In this document: positions 43,201 through 50,467 of the stretch, piece by piece
Layout of the letters: each line of letters starts with the position of its first letter
How positions within the stretch are numbered: position 1 is the first letter of the stretch
Source of the DNA: Thermoguttaceae bacterium
Lineage (GTDB): Bacteria; Planctomycetota; Planctomycetia; Pirellulales; Thermoguttaceae
Length of the DNA stretch: 53,412 nt
Assembly: GCA_017447745.1 (NCBI GenBank)
Contig: JAFSMW010000121.1
Coordinates: forward strand, 1-53,412
Direction: 5' to 3'
The notes under the pieces: model-generated
Told to the model about the DNA's origin: nothing
The model's database searches: none
What the model saw: the letters and a program-made list of their open reading frames with translations, nothing else
Position numbers and translations under genes: made by a program

Positions 43201-43754
43201 GGATTATTATTCTTTTTCCCATTTTGAACAATCGGCTGTCCAAACAAAGACAAGGGCGAAACGTTAATATCAACCCCATCGCTGGATTCGGAATCGGATT
43301 CTGACGACTCTTCATTTAATTGCGGACGCATCTGACCGCGAAGCTTGCTAAGCAAATCAGAATTCCCAGCATTTTTCCTTGCAGTAGATTCTGTTGCAGC
43401 ATTGATTTCGTCTTCTAATTCGTCATCGTCCTCGCCTTCCTCGTCTTCTTCATCCTCCTCTTCGTCGTACTCTTCTTCTTCCTCGTCGTCCTCTTCTTCG
43501 TCTATATCTTCATCGTCTTCTTCATATTCCTCGTCGTCATATTCTTCTTCATCATCCTCATATTCCTCTTCATCTTCATCGTAATCTTCTTCATCTTCAT
43601 ACTCTTCGTCTTCGTACTCGTCCTGATCCTCTGAAGATTCCTCTTCTTCAGACTCCAGCTGATCGTCGTCATCAAAGTAATCGTCTAAACCCTCGTCCCA
43701 TTGATTTCTATTGCGAGAATTATATCGATTATTATTGCGATTTTTTCGGCTCAT
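40233..43754 (-). CDS. Giant acidic LysM membrane protein
   Basis: An 1173-residue protein. Residues about 20-115 are almost entirely Asp, Glu and Tyr. A Lys/Glu coiled-coil-like stretch lies near 250-285, followed by Trp-rich hydrophobic segments (about 305-335) and one clear transmembrane helix (about 448-468, LYWSLTSIGAAAVLFLLVLP). Residues 480-1000 are low-complexity Asn/Pro/Ser/Glu repeats, including roughly 16 IPEPT/TPEPT units and one in-frame 94-bp element (copy C). The C-terminus has two LysM-like modules (YTVQPTDSFWSISQRIYG... and YIVDQEETVMDIAQRELG...), which bind glycan in other proteins. It follows rsmH by 102 bp, where ftsL and ftsI stand in many bacteria, so a wall or division role is possible. 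Confidence 0.72.
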   Translation of the reverse strand: MSRKNRNNNRYNSRNRNQWDEGLDDYFDDDDQLESEEEESSEDQDEYEDEEYEDEEDYDEDEEEYEDDEEEYDDEEYEEDDEDIDEEEDDEEEEEYDEEEDEEDEEGEDDDELEDEINAATESTARKNAGNSDLLSKLRGQMRPQLNEESSESDSESSDGVDINVSPLSLFGQPIVQNGKKNNNPSTSTGSTPATPQHANARIVQSTTVSSRSESKPSAPIQKSGSGRVITAQSQNGASVSSVQPRDLEAEKAEAEKKQKEKERLENEQKEKEEKSARVLDKFKGKKTSAGETAVNKTKAGAAWLWSKIASGSAWIWAGIAAGCVWLFWKAPKHVWQNWNVFSYKWWSGIGSGVWNVMKKPFVKNAPATDEAGTPGAGDPAANGLASNAAQPAIGLESAAIVSANSSKRKSRKNATTTEKTADAGANADKEPGVVARKEPDSRRRLYWSLTSIGAAAVLFLLVLPSLMPGTQKTDENAVAVANDQNTDSETSNQNNGVQSNNSSTVSNQGTLKVVTQVSKPETPSMNNPNGGAPNMRNVSNPNGGANMGFSSPNMGDPGVAGLSGAATQYPTSQQNTTAPSAPKGRNKSPKRNVPQTFDNNSAIVPPAPVNTENVTSPSLENPNLDVSAPEIVDPEIPAADDSGSDFSISPIETPDLDVNVPDAGIPLETAPISEPSELNVSVPDLDVTPDPTTVDIPETPPDRVGSQVDVDSADPDLYGGVTLSTSPSGNAPEPVNIQDPTANLSEPSLSEPLNPEPDVNVPSDPFNVTAPDVPADSTGDSAADVNSSVPVVTEPDASVPTSPDLTSEPELSAPELPDPQPLDSNPIEMNPIETTPIETPTTPEPTTEPTTPEPTIPEPTTSEPTIPEPTIPEPAIPEPTIPEPTIPEPTISEPTIPEPTTPEPTIPEPTIPEPTIPESESNPIETGVAVQTPESSVPSESLLTPESNTQVVNSPAETPQSPLADSSVEVGMPGPLVSSNSGTQSAPQAGLDVNQGRYNDTPSTNPSYTANQFNNNYAADNVGGNYSAPLLENKGVYTVQPTDSFWSISQRIYGSGEYAPALARYNSSRIGSQSLAVSVEISTPPVETLEQQYPELCPVHKRSTSSVASVDAPPAGTRVYIVDQEETVMDIAQRELGNVIYCSQIYKLNQQLLSGSIDRVPPGVRILLPVLK
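40985..41220 (-). repeat. Tandem IPEPT-coding repeat
   Basis: About sixteen 15-bp units (GGTTCTGGAATCGT type on the plus strand) encode IPEPT, TPEPT and SEPT pentapeptides in the LysM protein. Units differ by one to three bases, as in an old or slippage-prone tandem array. Confidence 0.8.
41558..41651 (-). repeat. 94-bp protein-coding repeat element, copy C
   Basis: The third copy, again exactly 94 bp, within the LysM protein gene in the same orientation and reading frame as copy B. It encodes PPDRVGSQVDVDSADPD and then TLSTSPSGNAP. It has diverged from A and B at several bases. Confidence 0.8.
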
Positions 43755-43756
43755 GG

Positions 43757-43856
43757 TTATTCAATTAGTAATTAGTAATTAGCAATTAGTAATTACGCTT
43801 CGCACTCATCATAATTTCATTGAGGCGCTTACGTCCTACTGCCTATTGCCTACTGT
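43757..43856. repeat. Heptamer tandem tract with a partner arm
   Basis: AATTAGT units (43764-43796, one AATTAGC) with the loop TACGCTTCGCACTC, and a CTGCCTA/TTGCCTA/CTGTCTA run at 43838-43858. The two arms are not complementary to each other here, suggesting two elements side by side. Confidence 0.65.
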
Positions 43857-44744
43857 CTAAATACGCTTCGCCACGCGAAACTTTGCGGATCGGCTGCGCG
43901 GATTGACTTCAATTTCTTCCGGGGACGCCGTTAGGGCTTTGGGCGTCAAAACTTCGTAACGACTGTCGTTGCGAAATGCCTCTTTAACCCGTCGATCTTC
44001 CAGGGAATGAAAGCTGATAATTGCTAAAACTCCCCCCGGTTTAAGTACGTCCGGAAACCGTTTGAGTGCGATTTCCAACGACTTTAATTCGTCATTGACG
44101 GCGATTCGAAGCGCCTGAAACGTTCTCGTAGCCGGATCGATGGCGTGGTTGCGATCAACAGGAACGCAGGAACGAACCAGCTCCGCCAGTTGAGCGGCGG
44201 TTTTAATAGGGTTGGATCGCCGAGTTTCTACAATCTTTTGAGCGATTCGACGGCTGAAACGTTCCTCGCCGTATTGATAAATCAGGTCAGCCAACGTCTG
44301 CTGAGACAGTCGACCAAGCAGTTTCCACGCCGGTTCGCCATGCTCGACGTCAAAGCGCAAGTCCAACGAACCGTCGGAATTAAAGCTGAACCCGCGAGAG
44401 CGGTCCGCCAACTGATCGCTCGACAAACCCAGGTCTAGCAAAATCGCGTCCACCTTATCGACGCCGTCGATCTGCTCCAAAACTTCCGGCAGATCGCAAA
44501 AATTGGACTGCGCCAAAACGACAGGCAGCCCCTTGAGCGTCTCTTCCGCCCGCTGCAGGGGAATCGGGTCTCGATCCAGACCAATCAGACACCCGCCGGG
44601 CGCCAGCCGAGCCGCGATCATTTTAGCGTGCCCCGCCCCGCCCAGCGTGCCGTCGACTACGACCTGCCCTGGCTGAGGATTGATATATCTCAACACTTCG
44701 TTGGGCATTACCGATACGTGTACTGTAGACTTCACTTCCGACAT
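43857..44744 (-). CDS. rsmH: 16S rRNA (cytosine(1402)-N(4))-methyltransferase
   Basis: A 295-residue S-adenosylmethionine methyltransferase (MraW) acting on the ribosomal P site. Visible motifs: HVSVMPNEVL, motif I VVDGTLGGAGHA, LIGLDRDP, AILLDLGLSSDQL, TFQALRIAVNDEL and the C-terminal ISFHSLEDRRVK. rsmH usually heads the division and cell wall cluster; here mraZ, ftsL, ftsI and mur genes are absent and the LysM protein gene follows. A TATAAT box ends 7 nt before the ATG, suggesting a leaderless mRNA. Confidence 0.95.
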   Translation of the reverse strand: MSEVKSTVHVSVMPNEVLRYINPQPGQVVVDGTLGGAGHAKMIAARLAPGGCLIGLDRDPIPLQRAEETLKGLPVVLAQSNFCDLPEVLEQIDGVDKVDAILLDLGLSSDQLADRSRGFSFNSDGSLDLRFDVEHGEPAWKLLGRLSQQTLADLIYQYGEERFSRRIAQKIVETRRSNPIKTAAQLAELVRSCVPVDRNHAIDPATRTFQALRIAVNDELKSLEIALKRFPDVLKPGGVLAIISFHSLEDRRVKEAFRNDSRYEVLTPKALTASPEEIEVNPRSRSAKFRVAKRI

Positions 44745-44751
44745 GAGCGGT

Positions 44752-44780
44752 ATTATACCAAAAATCTCCGCTCTTGTCCA
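44752..44780 (-). promoter_or_regulatory. Promoter of rsmH, apparently leaderless
   Basis: Minus-strand TGGACA (44780-44775), 17-bp spacer, TATAAT (44757-44752), then 7 nt to the ATG at 44744. Confidence 0.6.
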
Positions 44781-44872
44781 GACGAATTTACGTATCTTTC
44801 TCTATATTATTGAACTTTCAGAATTCTCCTTAGAACATTACAGCGCCGCCTAAACTTTTCATTTTGACTATG

Positions 44873-46615
44873 TTACTGTTTCCTCTTGAGAACCAGTAAA
44901 GAGCAGTCGATAGCAGGCGAGATCAGGTTTTGGGCTTCCAAAGTTCCGCAGACGTCTCGGACGCAATGGCGAGCGGAGCGGGCAAGGCTGCCCTGAACCT
45001 TGTTCAGAATGGCGTTCAGTTCTTTCTCTGTGCATTCTATCTTGCTGGAAAGGATAACCAACGCTTCGTTTTTGTTCAGTTCAACGCTGTCGGACGCGAA
45101 CTCGGTTTCCGGAGTCTGCCCTAACATCGCCGTTTCTTGAGACAGACGCTCTGCTTTTGACGAACTAACTCGATACACTTTTATCTTGCCGGCGGTTGAA
45201 AAATAAACTCTGTCGGAATTCGAGTCGAGCGTTGCGCAAAACAGGTTGACGTATTGATCGGCGGCGGAACTGGACCAGATGGTTCGGTCAATCTGCCCCA
45301 TCAAGTCGTTAGCGTCAAACTGATATTGAGCGTGCGAACGCAGCGACGATTTAACCATCGAAGCGGTTAGAGCCGCCGTAATTCCCTCATCCTGACAATC
45401 AGCCAAAGCGCAGACGATTTTACCGTCCGGCATGGTAAACCAGTCGTAAAAATTCCCGCCGAAATCGCGCTTCTGTCTGACTTTGCCCGCCAAATCCCAT
45501 TTTTCAAACCATGGAGCGCAAATTGGCGCCTGATTCTTTTGAATCAAAGCGGCGGCGGTCAGTTCTTTTTTGATTGATTCGTGATCGTGACACAATCCTG
45601 TCAAGGCGTCTCGTTCCAGTTCCGCTGCCAAATGACCAGATGTCAGTTCCGCCATCTTGACTTGACGATTGGAAAAACGACGCGCGTTTTGAGAATAAAA
45701 CCAGACCGTTCCCAAAATATTGGATTGAGAAATAATCGGAACGCACAATCCGGACTGGAAATCTTCCGGTGAACGCCATTCTCTCATCGAGTTTTCGTCT
45801 TCCAGAATGACGACGCGACCCAACATCGCTTCCAGATCCGCCGATCCGCGCAGCGGTCGAGCCGGTTCCATAAGCCGTTCCGTTGGCAATCCCCAGCAGG
45901 ATCGCATTTTCAATTCCGACGTTTTGTCGTCCAGAAGGTACATCGCTCCTGCAACGCATCCCAAAGCGTCCGCCGTTCCATGAAGAATATCCTGCAGCAT
46001 AAACGCCAGCTGACGATCTTCTGTCAGATGACAATTCGTCAGAACGCTTTTCGAAGCCAGTTCAGACTCTCGTCGCCAAAGCTGATATCGAGTCGTCAGA
46101 GACTCCCCGACCATATCGGCTATCGCCGACGCCGCCTGACGAGCCAGCGCGACAAAAGAACTCCAGACGCTGCCCGCGCTGGCGTATTCAATTACTCCAA
46201 CTTCATGAGTTTTGCCGTCTGAAAGACGAATTTCCACCGGAACGCTGTTGCGTTGTTGACCGGATTGCTTCGTAACAGAATCGACGCCTGCCTTTTTGTC
46301 TTGGAATAAGGAAAGAAGCGGACTCGGTTCTGAAGAAGGATCAGACGCATTGACGTCTGCTTCCGCGTTTTGAGACAAGCCAGCTTCGCTCAACGACTGA
46401 AACGTCTGGTTGTCGCGACGTAAAAACTGTTCCAAAATCGACGGAATGTTCTCTTGGCGCGAAACAAAGCGAAACGTCCAGCCAAGTATTTTTTCGTAAC
46501 TTCTCAATAACGCCGGTAAAGACCCCATCAAGTCTATTGAAGGCAAACAGGGGCGCGTTTCGATTTCAACGCGCTGATCAACTTCTGAAAAAATATTAAA
46601 TTGACTCACAATCAA
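44873..46615 (-). CDS. GAF and SpoIIE/PP2C-type phosphatase-like regulator
   Basis: A 580-residue cytoplasmic protein. A poorly conserved N-terminal region (1-200) contains predicted helices, followed by a GAF domain (about 215-345, VAGAMYLLDDKTSELKMRS ... GLCVPIISQSNILGTVWF). The C-terminal domain (from about 370) resembles the SpoIIE/RsbU PP2C phosphatases that act on anti-sigma-factor antagonists. The metal-binding GGDxYD motif is GGNFYDW here, and the usual GDVxGKG is ADCQDEG. These changes suggest altered metal binding or loss of catalysis. No partner anti-sigma factor is in the window. Confidence 0.75.
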   Translation of the reverse strand: MIVSQFNIFSEVDQRVEIETRPCLPSIDLMGSLPALLRSYEKILGWTFRFVSRQENIPSILEQFLRRDNQTFQSLSEAGLSQNAEADVNASDPSSEPSPLLSLFQDKKAGVDSVTKQSGQQRNSVPVEIRLSDGKTHEVGVIEYASAGSVWSSFVALARQAASAIADMVGESLTTRYQLWRRESELASKSVLTNCHLTEDRQLAFMLQDILHGTADALGCVAGAMYLLDDKTSELKMRSCWGLPTERLMEPARPLRGSADLEAMLGRVVILEDENSMREWRSPEDFQSGLCVPIISQSNILGTVWFYSQNARRFSNRQVKMAELTSGHLAAELERDALTGLCHDHESIKKELTAAALIQKNQAPICAPWFEKWDLAGKVRQKRDFGGNFYDWFTMPDGKIVCALADCQDEGITAALTASMVKSSLRSHAQYQFDANDLMGQIDRTIWSSSAADQYVNLFCATLDSNSDRVYFSTAGKIKVYRVSSSKAERLSQETAMLGQTPETEFASDSVELNKNEALVILSSKIECTEKELNAILNKVQGSLARSARHCVRDVCGTLEAQNLISPAIDCSLLVLKRKQ

Positions 46616-46621
46616 TCCCCC

Positions 46622-46678
46622 TCCGTGGGTTAAACCCCACGGCTACTGATATTGAACCGCTAAAGCGGCGCTAGAGGA
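46622..46678. repeat. Dispersed hairpin repeat, class I
   Basis: CCGTGGGTTAAACCCCACGG, then GAACCGCTAAAGCGGCGCTAG. It lies directly upstream of the GAF/SpoIIE gene. A further degenerate copy with GAACTGCGTAGCAGTTC lies at about 46897-46955. Confidence 0.7.
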
Positions 46679-46825
46679 AGGTTAATTTATTCGTTTGCGT
46701 TATTTCAAAGCTAACTAACAACAGAATTTATTTTCGGAAGATTTTGAGTTCAATCGCAATTTATCTTTTTTTCTTCCGCTGACGCTGTTTTTGCCGAAAA
46801 GTCCGGTTGATCCGGCTGTATGGGA

Positions 46826-47080
46826 GAAAAGAGTTAGGAGTAGGAAAAGAGACAGTAGGCAGTAGGCAATAGGCAGTAGTTTGATGCTTTTGCTCGAAGC
46901 GCTTCTGCAAGAACTGCGTAGCAGTTCAATATCAGCAGTCGGGTTTTATCTCACGTAGCGAGTTTCAAGAAGATGGAAGGCGGCAATGAAGCGAAGAATT
47001 AAGGCGAGCCACAGGTGTAAACTCGTGGGTGTAATTACTCAGTTCGCCGAAGACGAAGCGCTACTGCCTACTGCCTATTC
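46826..47080. repeat. Heptamer tract plus hairpin repeats
   Basis: CAGTAGG, CAGTAGG, CAATAGG, CAGTAG (46853-46880) face the inverted CTACTGCCTACTGCCTATTC run (47060-47080). Between them are a class I remnant and a class III copy (GGCGAGCCACAGGTGTAAACTCGTG, 47002-47027). No gene is supported between 46616 and 47067. Confidence 0.65.
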
Positions 47081-47778
47081 AGAATTTCCGCCTTTCTGGC
47101 GATTCGTTCAACTTCTTCCGGCGAAATGAGTCTGTATTCGCCGTTCTTTTCCAAAAAGAATCTTGTTTCCGGTTTAAGAATGCGCGGGAACAAAGACCAA
47201 AGCTGGCGCATTACCTTTGGTCGAATTTCGCTGGAAATCATAATCCAGTCAACTTTTTTAGCGGTAAGTGAATTGGCAATCGGCAAAAAGGACGTTAATG
47301 GATCTCCAGGCTGCAATTTCGATTTGACGCCTAAATCCGCCAGCATTTTTGTCGCCTGACTGTACGTCAAACCGGGACGCTGCTGCGGTTTTCTGTCCTC
47401 AAACCAGTCCAAACCGACATAAAGCAGTTCAGACGGATCGACAACCAAAACGCCAAACTGAAGCAACGTTTTTATGCGTTCGCCGTCATCAATGCCAAGC
47501 TCTAAAATTCGACGTGGAAAATGATTGGCGGCTTGATCGTACAGAATATATTCGCCCTCTGGACGGGTTGCGATTTTATCAACCGCAAGCTGCAACGGGT
47601 CTGGACCGGGATCGGCTTTAGGCTTCGATTCCCGTTTCTTCGACGCAGGCTTTTTAGTCGGTTTCGCCGCTTTTTTCCTGGACGCATCCACGTCCGCTGC
47701 CGGCGTGGCAGGAATCTGCTCTTCAACAGACGCTGTCGGTTGAACGTCTTTCTTTCGCCAGAAGTCAAAAAAACCCAT
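47068..47778 (-). CDS. Class I methyltransferase-like protein of unknown function
   Basis: A 236-residue protein. A Lys/Pro/Ala-rich N-terminal tail (about 10-60) is followed by a domain with the order of a Rossmann-type methyltransferase: RRILELGIDDGERI as motif I, LLYVGLDWFED as motif II, VDWIMISS as motif IV and FPRILKPETRFFLE after it. The glycine pattern of motif I is weak, so S-adenosylmethionine binding is uncertain. I start at the ATG at 47778 (MGFFDFWRKK); a TTG 18 bp upstream is also open. It follows scpA on the same strand, separated by a heptamer inverted repeat. Confidence 0.55.
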   Translation of the reverse strand: MGFFDFWRKKDVQPTASVEEQIPATPAADVDASRKKAAKPTKKPASKKRESKPKADPGPDPLQLAVDKIATRPEGEYILYDQAANHFPRRILELGIDDGERIKTLLQFGVLVVDPSELLYVGLDWFEDRKPQQRPGLTYSQATKMLADLGVKSKLQPGDPLTSFLPIANSLTAKKVDWIMISSEIRPKVMRQLWSLFPRILKPETRFFLEKNGEYRLISPEEVERIARKAEILNRQ

Positions 47779-47875
47779 TTTTGCTGAATCTACCAAATTA
47801 ATACACTTCTACACGGACGCTTTTACAAAATCGTCCTATATCTTCATATCGACAAAAAGAGATGAAAACTGTAAA

Positions 47876-47952
47876 GGGAATAGGAAATAGGGAGTAGTTT
47901 TAAAATTCGACGAAGGCGATTTACTATTCCCTATTCCCCATTCCCTACTCCC
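47876..47952. repeat. Heptamer inverted repeat
   Basis: Arm 1 GGGAATA, GGAAATA, GGGAGTA; loop with ATTCGACGAAGGCGAT; arm 2 CTATTCC, CTATTCC, CCATTCC, CTACTCC. The second arm touches the scpA stop codon. Confidence 0.75.
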
Positions 47953-48737
47953 TATGCTGCCGGCGTGGGCGTAGATCCGTAGGTGTCGACCTGAGACAGA
48001 TCCAGGTTTTCCGTCCAGTGTTCGCCCTTGGAAATCCAGATTTCTCCGAACAGCTCGTACTGCTGAGCCTGAACGCCAAAATGGCGAATGAGTTCCATGG
48101 CTCCTAAAAACGTGCCGATTAAAGCCGTCCGATTCATCCCGGGCTGAAACAGCTCGGAAAACGTAGTCGTCCCCTGGGATTTAAGCTTGTCCTGAATCCT
48201 TTGCATATAGAAGTATATTGGCGGCTCTTTGTTGACGATTCGACTTTGCGGATCCACCTGAGATTCCTTGACAATGCGTCCAAAAGCGCTCACCAAATCC
48301 CACAGTTCGACGCGTTTGATTGGCTCTGCTGCAAAGTTCTGAGCGCGCGGAGGAAGATCGTTTGCCAAGCGCGGATAATTCTGCTGCATCAATTCCCCCG
48401 CCTGTTCCAGATCCGCCGCCGCATCGCGATACTTTTTGTATTCCAGCAAATGGGCGATAAAACTGGTCTTGTCCTGCTCGACCTCATCCTGCTCAATCGC
48501 CTCTGCGTCCGGTAGAATCTGTTTCGACTTGATTTCAATCAGCTGCGCCGCCATCCAAAGAAACTCGCCAAGCTCATTAAAGTCCAGAAATTCCAGAACT
48601 TTCGTGAATTCCAAAAATTGCTGGGTGATTTTACTCAACGGAAGATTGCAAATATCCAGTTCCTGTTTCCGTACAAGGTACAGCAACAGGTCCATGGGGC
48701 CTTCAAAAATATCCGTCAGCTTGATTTCAAAATCCAT
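47952..48737 (-). CDS. scpA: Segregation and condensation protein A
   Basis: A 261-residue kleisin that bridges the Smc ATPase heads in chromosome condensation. The N-terminus (FEGPMDLLLYLVRKQELDICNLPLSKITQQFLEF) is the family hallmark. LIEIKSKQILP follows, and a C-terminal winged-helix region (TALIGTFLGAMELIRHFGVQ) completes the fold. Length is typical. No scpB or smc is adjacent. Confidence 0.93.
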   Translation of the reverse strand: MDFEIKLTDIFEGPMDLLLYLVRKQELDICNLPLSKITQQFLEFTKVLEFLDFNELGEFLWMAAQLIEIKSKQILPDAEAIEQDEVEQDKTSFIAHLLEYKKYRDAAADLEQAGELMQQNYPRLANDLPPRAQNFAAEPIKRVELWDLVSAFGRIVKESQVDPQSRIVNKEPPIYFYMQRIQDKLKSQGTTTFSELFQPGMNRTALIGTFLGAMELIRHFGVQAQQYELFGEIWISKGEHWTENLDLSQVDTYGSTPTPAA

Positions 48738-48757
48738 TAAAGTTGCGAGAAATTCTC

Positions 48758-48802
48758 GTCCTATTGTCTACTGTCTACTGTCTACTGCCTACTGTCTACT
48801 GC
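48758..48802. repeat. Heptamer tandem tract
   Basis: Six consecutive CTACTGT/CTACTGC/CTATTGT units run into a class I hairpin repeat. No complementary arm is present. Confidence 0.7.
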
Positions 48803-48803
48803 C

Positions 48804-48871
48804 TCCGTGGGTTAAAACCCACGGCTATTAATATTGAACTGCTACGCAGTTCTAGCGGAAACGCTTCGCGT
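48804..48871. repeat. Dispersed hairpin repeat, class I
   Basis: CCGTGGGTTAAAACCCACGG, GAACTGCTACGCAGTTC, CTAGCGGAAACGCTTCGCG; almost identical to 66-134. Confidence 0.75.
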
Positions 48872-48890
48872 TACTGTTTTAAACTACTGC

Positions 48891-50396
48891 CTAAAACGTC
48901 CCTGTCGGCGATTCTGGCATAGGCAGAACATTCGGGTCAATTTCGGGAACTTTTGGCTTTTCCGGCGTCTGAGGCGCGCCCTGGTTATTGCTCTGATAAA
49001 CCGGAACTGACGGGGCTGACGAATCAACTTGCGGCGGAACAGGCATGGCATACGCTGAATTGTCTGTTGTTGGAGCAGCTCCATTGTAAGCAGAGCCGCG
49101 GGGCGAATTGTAATTCTGTTCTGCTTCCGTAACATGACGCCAACGCAGCGAATCGGCGTCTGCTCCTGACGACGGCGCGCCGTACGACGGACCGTTATAT
49201 GAAGGATCCCCCCCTGATGCAATTCTGGGAGAAGCGTTGGGATACTGATTCGAATACTGTCGAGGCAATGGATGGTCGGGAACGCTTACCATGGAATCGG
49301 CGCCAGCCATTGCTCTGAGAGATGAATTGGGATATTGATCTGAATTTCGATCGGAATACTGACCGGGATACTGAGCCGCTCCGTCAGACGCGGGATATCC
49401 AGGCGTTTCCATCGCCGACGCTACGCCCGACTCCGCTCCGCGAGAGGAATTGAGGTATTGGTTTGAATACTGACCAGAATACTGACCAGAATACTGACCA
49501 GAATACTGTCCGGCATACTGACCGTCATACTGGCTGGGATACTGACCGCCATATTGACCGCCGTATTGACCGGGGGTTCGTCCGGAATATTGTCCAGAAT
49601 ACTGGCCGCCATATTGCCCGCCATACTGTCCCGGATACTGACCAGAATATTGTCCAGGGTACCGACCGGGGTATTGTCCAGAATATTGTCCAGGGTACCG
49701 ACCGGGGTATTGTCCAGAATACTGTCCGGGATACCGATCGGGGTACTGACCGGAATACTGCCCGGGGTATCGACCGGGATACCGTTCAGAATACGGAGGA
49801 GCGACGCCTGACTCTGGACTTGGGCGTCTAATAGCAGACGCAACTCCTGCGGCTGCGTCGTTGCGGTAAGAGTCTGGCGCGACGCCCGGCGCGGAAGCGG
49901 GGGCGGGAGAACCGAATGCAGGAGCGCTCAACGCCGACGCAACTCCCGCTGACGTCGGATTAGTTGGAGCGCCGGCATACTGCTGTTCATTTTCCGTAAC
50001 GCGACGCCAATGCAAAGTCGGCTGTTCCTGAGCAGTTTGCGTCTGAGGCGCTTCCTGCAAGCTGGAGTCCACGGAAGAAGCTGCGGCGATTGTATTTTGC
50101 TCATTCAATCCGTCTTGAGTAGAATTGCAGCCTGCTGTTACATTTGAAACCGGCGTTAACGGACTGTTATTGGCAAGCAGCTGCGTACTGCAGGGATTGC
50201 AGGGATTACACGCATTGCAGGGAGCGCTGACGCTGCAGGTATTGTACCGACAATTTGTTTTCGGCGATTCCAAACGCGTTTGACCGACAAGCGTTTCATA
50301 ACGCGAGGAATGAGCGGTTTTATATCCGCAGTTCTGACAGCCAACAGTAAGACTGAAAACAAGCGCAGCTGCGCTCAGGACGATGTATTTGTTCAT
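48891..50396 (-). CDS. Lipoprotein with Tyr/Gln/Gly (YxGQ) repeats
   Basis: A 501-residue protein. A signal peptide with lipobox LTVGC is followed by a short Cys-rich stretch (CNACNPCNPC). The middle region is a tandem array of YPGQ, YSGQ, YGGQ and YPGR tetrapeptides (about 210-325). Two related motifs (LHWRRVTENEQQY and LRWRHVTEAEQNY) lie before and after the array. The C-terminus is Pro/Ser-rich. The ATG at 50396 is set by an AAGGA ribosome site and the signal peptide. It is probably an extracellular or outer-membrane-attached structural protein; the sequence does not identify a known family. Confidence 0.72.
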   Translation of the reverse strand: MNKYIVLSAAALVFSLTVGCQNCGYKTAHSSRYETLVGQTRLESPKTNCRYNTCSVSAPCNACNPCNPCSTQLLANNSPLTPVSNVTAGCNSTQDGLNEQNTIAAASSVDSSLQEAPQTQTAQEQPTLHWRRVTENEQQYAGAPTNPTSAGVASALSAPAFGSPAPASAPGVAPDSYRNDAAAGVASAIRRPSPESGVAPPYSERYPGRYPGQYSGQYPDRYPGQYSGQYPGRYPGQYSGQYPGRYPGQYSGQYPGQYGGQYGGQYSGQYSGRTPGQYGGQYGGQYPSQYDGQYAGQYSGQYSGQYSGQYSNQYLNSSRGAESGVASAMETPGYPASDGAAQYPGQYSDRNSDQYPNSSLRAMAGADSMVSVPDHPLPRQYSNQYPNASPRIASGGDPSYNGPSYGAPSSGADADSLRWRHVTEAEQNYNSPRGSAYNGAAPTTDNSAYAMPVPPQVDSSAPSVPVYQSNNQGAPQTPEKPKVPEIDPNVLPMPESPTGTF

Positions 50397-50467
50397 TTTG
50401 GATTCCTTATATTTGGAGTTTTTTTGACTGTATACCAAATATTCAGAATCTTGTCCAGAGTAGTTTT

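Noticed and set aside
43400-43680. Serine-rich plus-strand open frame opposite the acidic region
   Set aside because: It is the complement of the Asp/Glu codon run of the LysM protein and reflects simple-sequence DNA only.
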